DNA of 64,000 nt from CALKAL01 sp051846895 (lineage in GTDB: Bacteria; Bacillota; Bacilli; Bacillales; Alkalibacillaceae): contig JBPYCQ010000009.1 in NCBI GenBank assembly GCA_051846895.1, positions 1 to 64,000 of the forward strand, in the 5' to 3' direction. Below are positions 63,936 to 64,000 of this stretch, in pieces (position 1 is the first letter of the stretch; each line of letters starts with the position of its first letter). Below the pieces are notes generated by a model, which saw only the letters and a list, made by a program, of their open reading frames with translations, did no database searches and was not told the DNA's origin. A program made the translations under genes and the position numbers.

Positions 63936-64000
63936 ATGAATATACAATCAATAGAAACATTTAATGCATCGGTCCCTTTAACTAAACCATTTAAAACTGC
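63936..64000 (+). CDS. ykfB: L-Ala-D/L-Glu epimerase, 5' end only
   Basis: The first 21 codons read MNIQSIETFNASVPLTKPFK and resemble the N-terminus of YkfB, an enolase-superfamily epimerase of L-Ala-D-Glu from murein. GGAGGG lies 8 nt before the ATG and the ykfA stop is 2 bp upstream. It continues beyond the window. Confidence 0.85.
   Translation, partial: MNIQSIETFNASVPLTKPFKT

Overview
The window comes from the chromosome of a low-GC, endospore-forming Bacillaceae species. It carries a near-complete replication-origin-proximal block in the gene order known from Bacillus subtilis, but written in reverse, so almost all core genes lie on the minus strand. Spore genes (spoIIE, yabP/yabQ, spoVT, fin, spoVG, sspF, yabG, csfB, bofA, sleL) establish a spore former. 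Protein sequences resemble B. subtilis orthologues clearly but not closely enough to name the genus.

Layout: 1-2000 holds tRNA-Ala (cut by the window edge), tRNA-Ile and 16S rRNA of an rRNA operon with a consensus promoter. 2360-16259 holds lysS, folate genes folK/folB/folP, hslO, coaX, ftsH, hprT, tilS, the kinase and VWA pair yabT/yabS, and spoIIE. Two tRNAs (Met, Glu) on the plus strand follow. 16787-42399 runs yabR, divIC, yabQ, yabP, rqcP, yabN, yabM, spoVT, mfd, fin, pth, ctc, prs, glmU, spoVG, purR, ispE, sspF, veg, yabG, ksgA, rnmV, yabE, tatD, metG, abrB (plus strand), rsmI and yabB. 42778-53199 holds yabA, ricT, holB, yaaR, darA, tmk, yaaO, csfB, bofA, recR, ebfC, dnaX, the large SRP RNA and tadA. 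From 53316 the layout becomes accessory: sleL, a decayed VOC-fold gene, a DUF3891 gene, a frameshifted NCS2 permease, then a plus-strand murein-peptide scavenging operon dppABCDE-ldcA-ykfB that runs off the window.

Compared with B. subtilis as remembered, several genes normally in this block are absent from their usual places: cysK with the pab genes (between hslO and folP), yazB/dusB (folK-lysS gap), ridA (purR-spoVG), yazA (yabB-rsmI) and yaaL (recR-bofA; a small membrane-protein gene sits there instead).

Regulatory signals readable by eye include candidate promoters for sigma-A (rRNA, tRNA, glmU, veg x2, yabE, abrB, SRP RNA), sigma-H (spoVG), sigma-E (yabPQ, bofA, possibly sleL), forespore sigma-F/G (csfB) and sigma-B (ctc), a possible Spo0A box near spoIIE and a CodY-like box before dppA.

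The most unusual structure is a set of intergenic arrays with a strict 21-bp period: a nearly invariant 10-bp core followed by 11 degenerate bases. One core family (TTTGAACAAT) occurs at 7771, 42509 and, degenerate, at 49185; a second family (TTATCAGCC) with the same architecture occurs at 52172. None is explained by the annotated genes.
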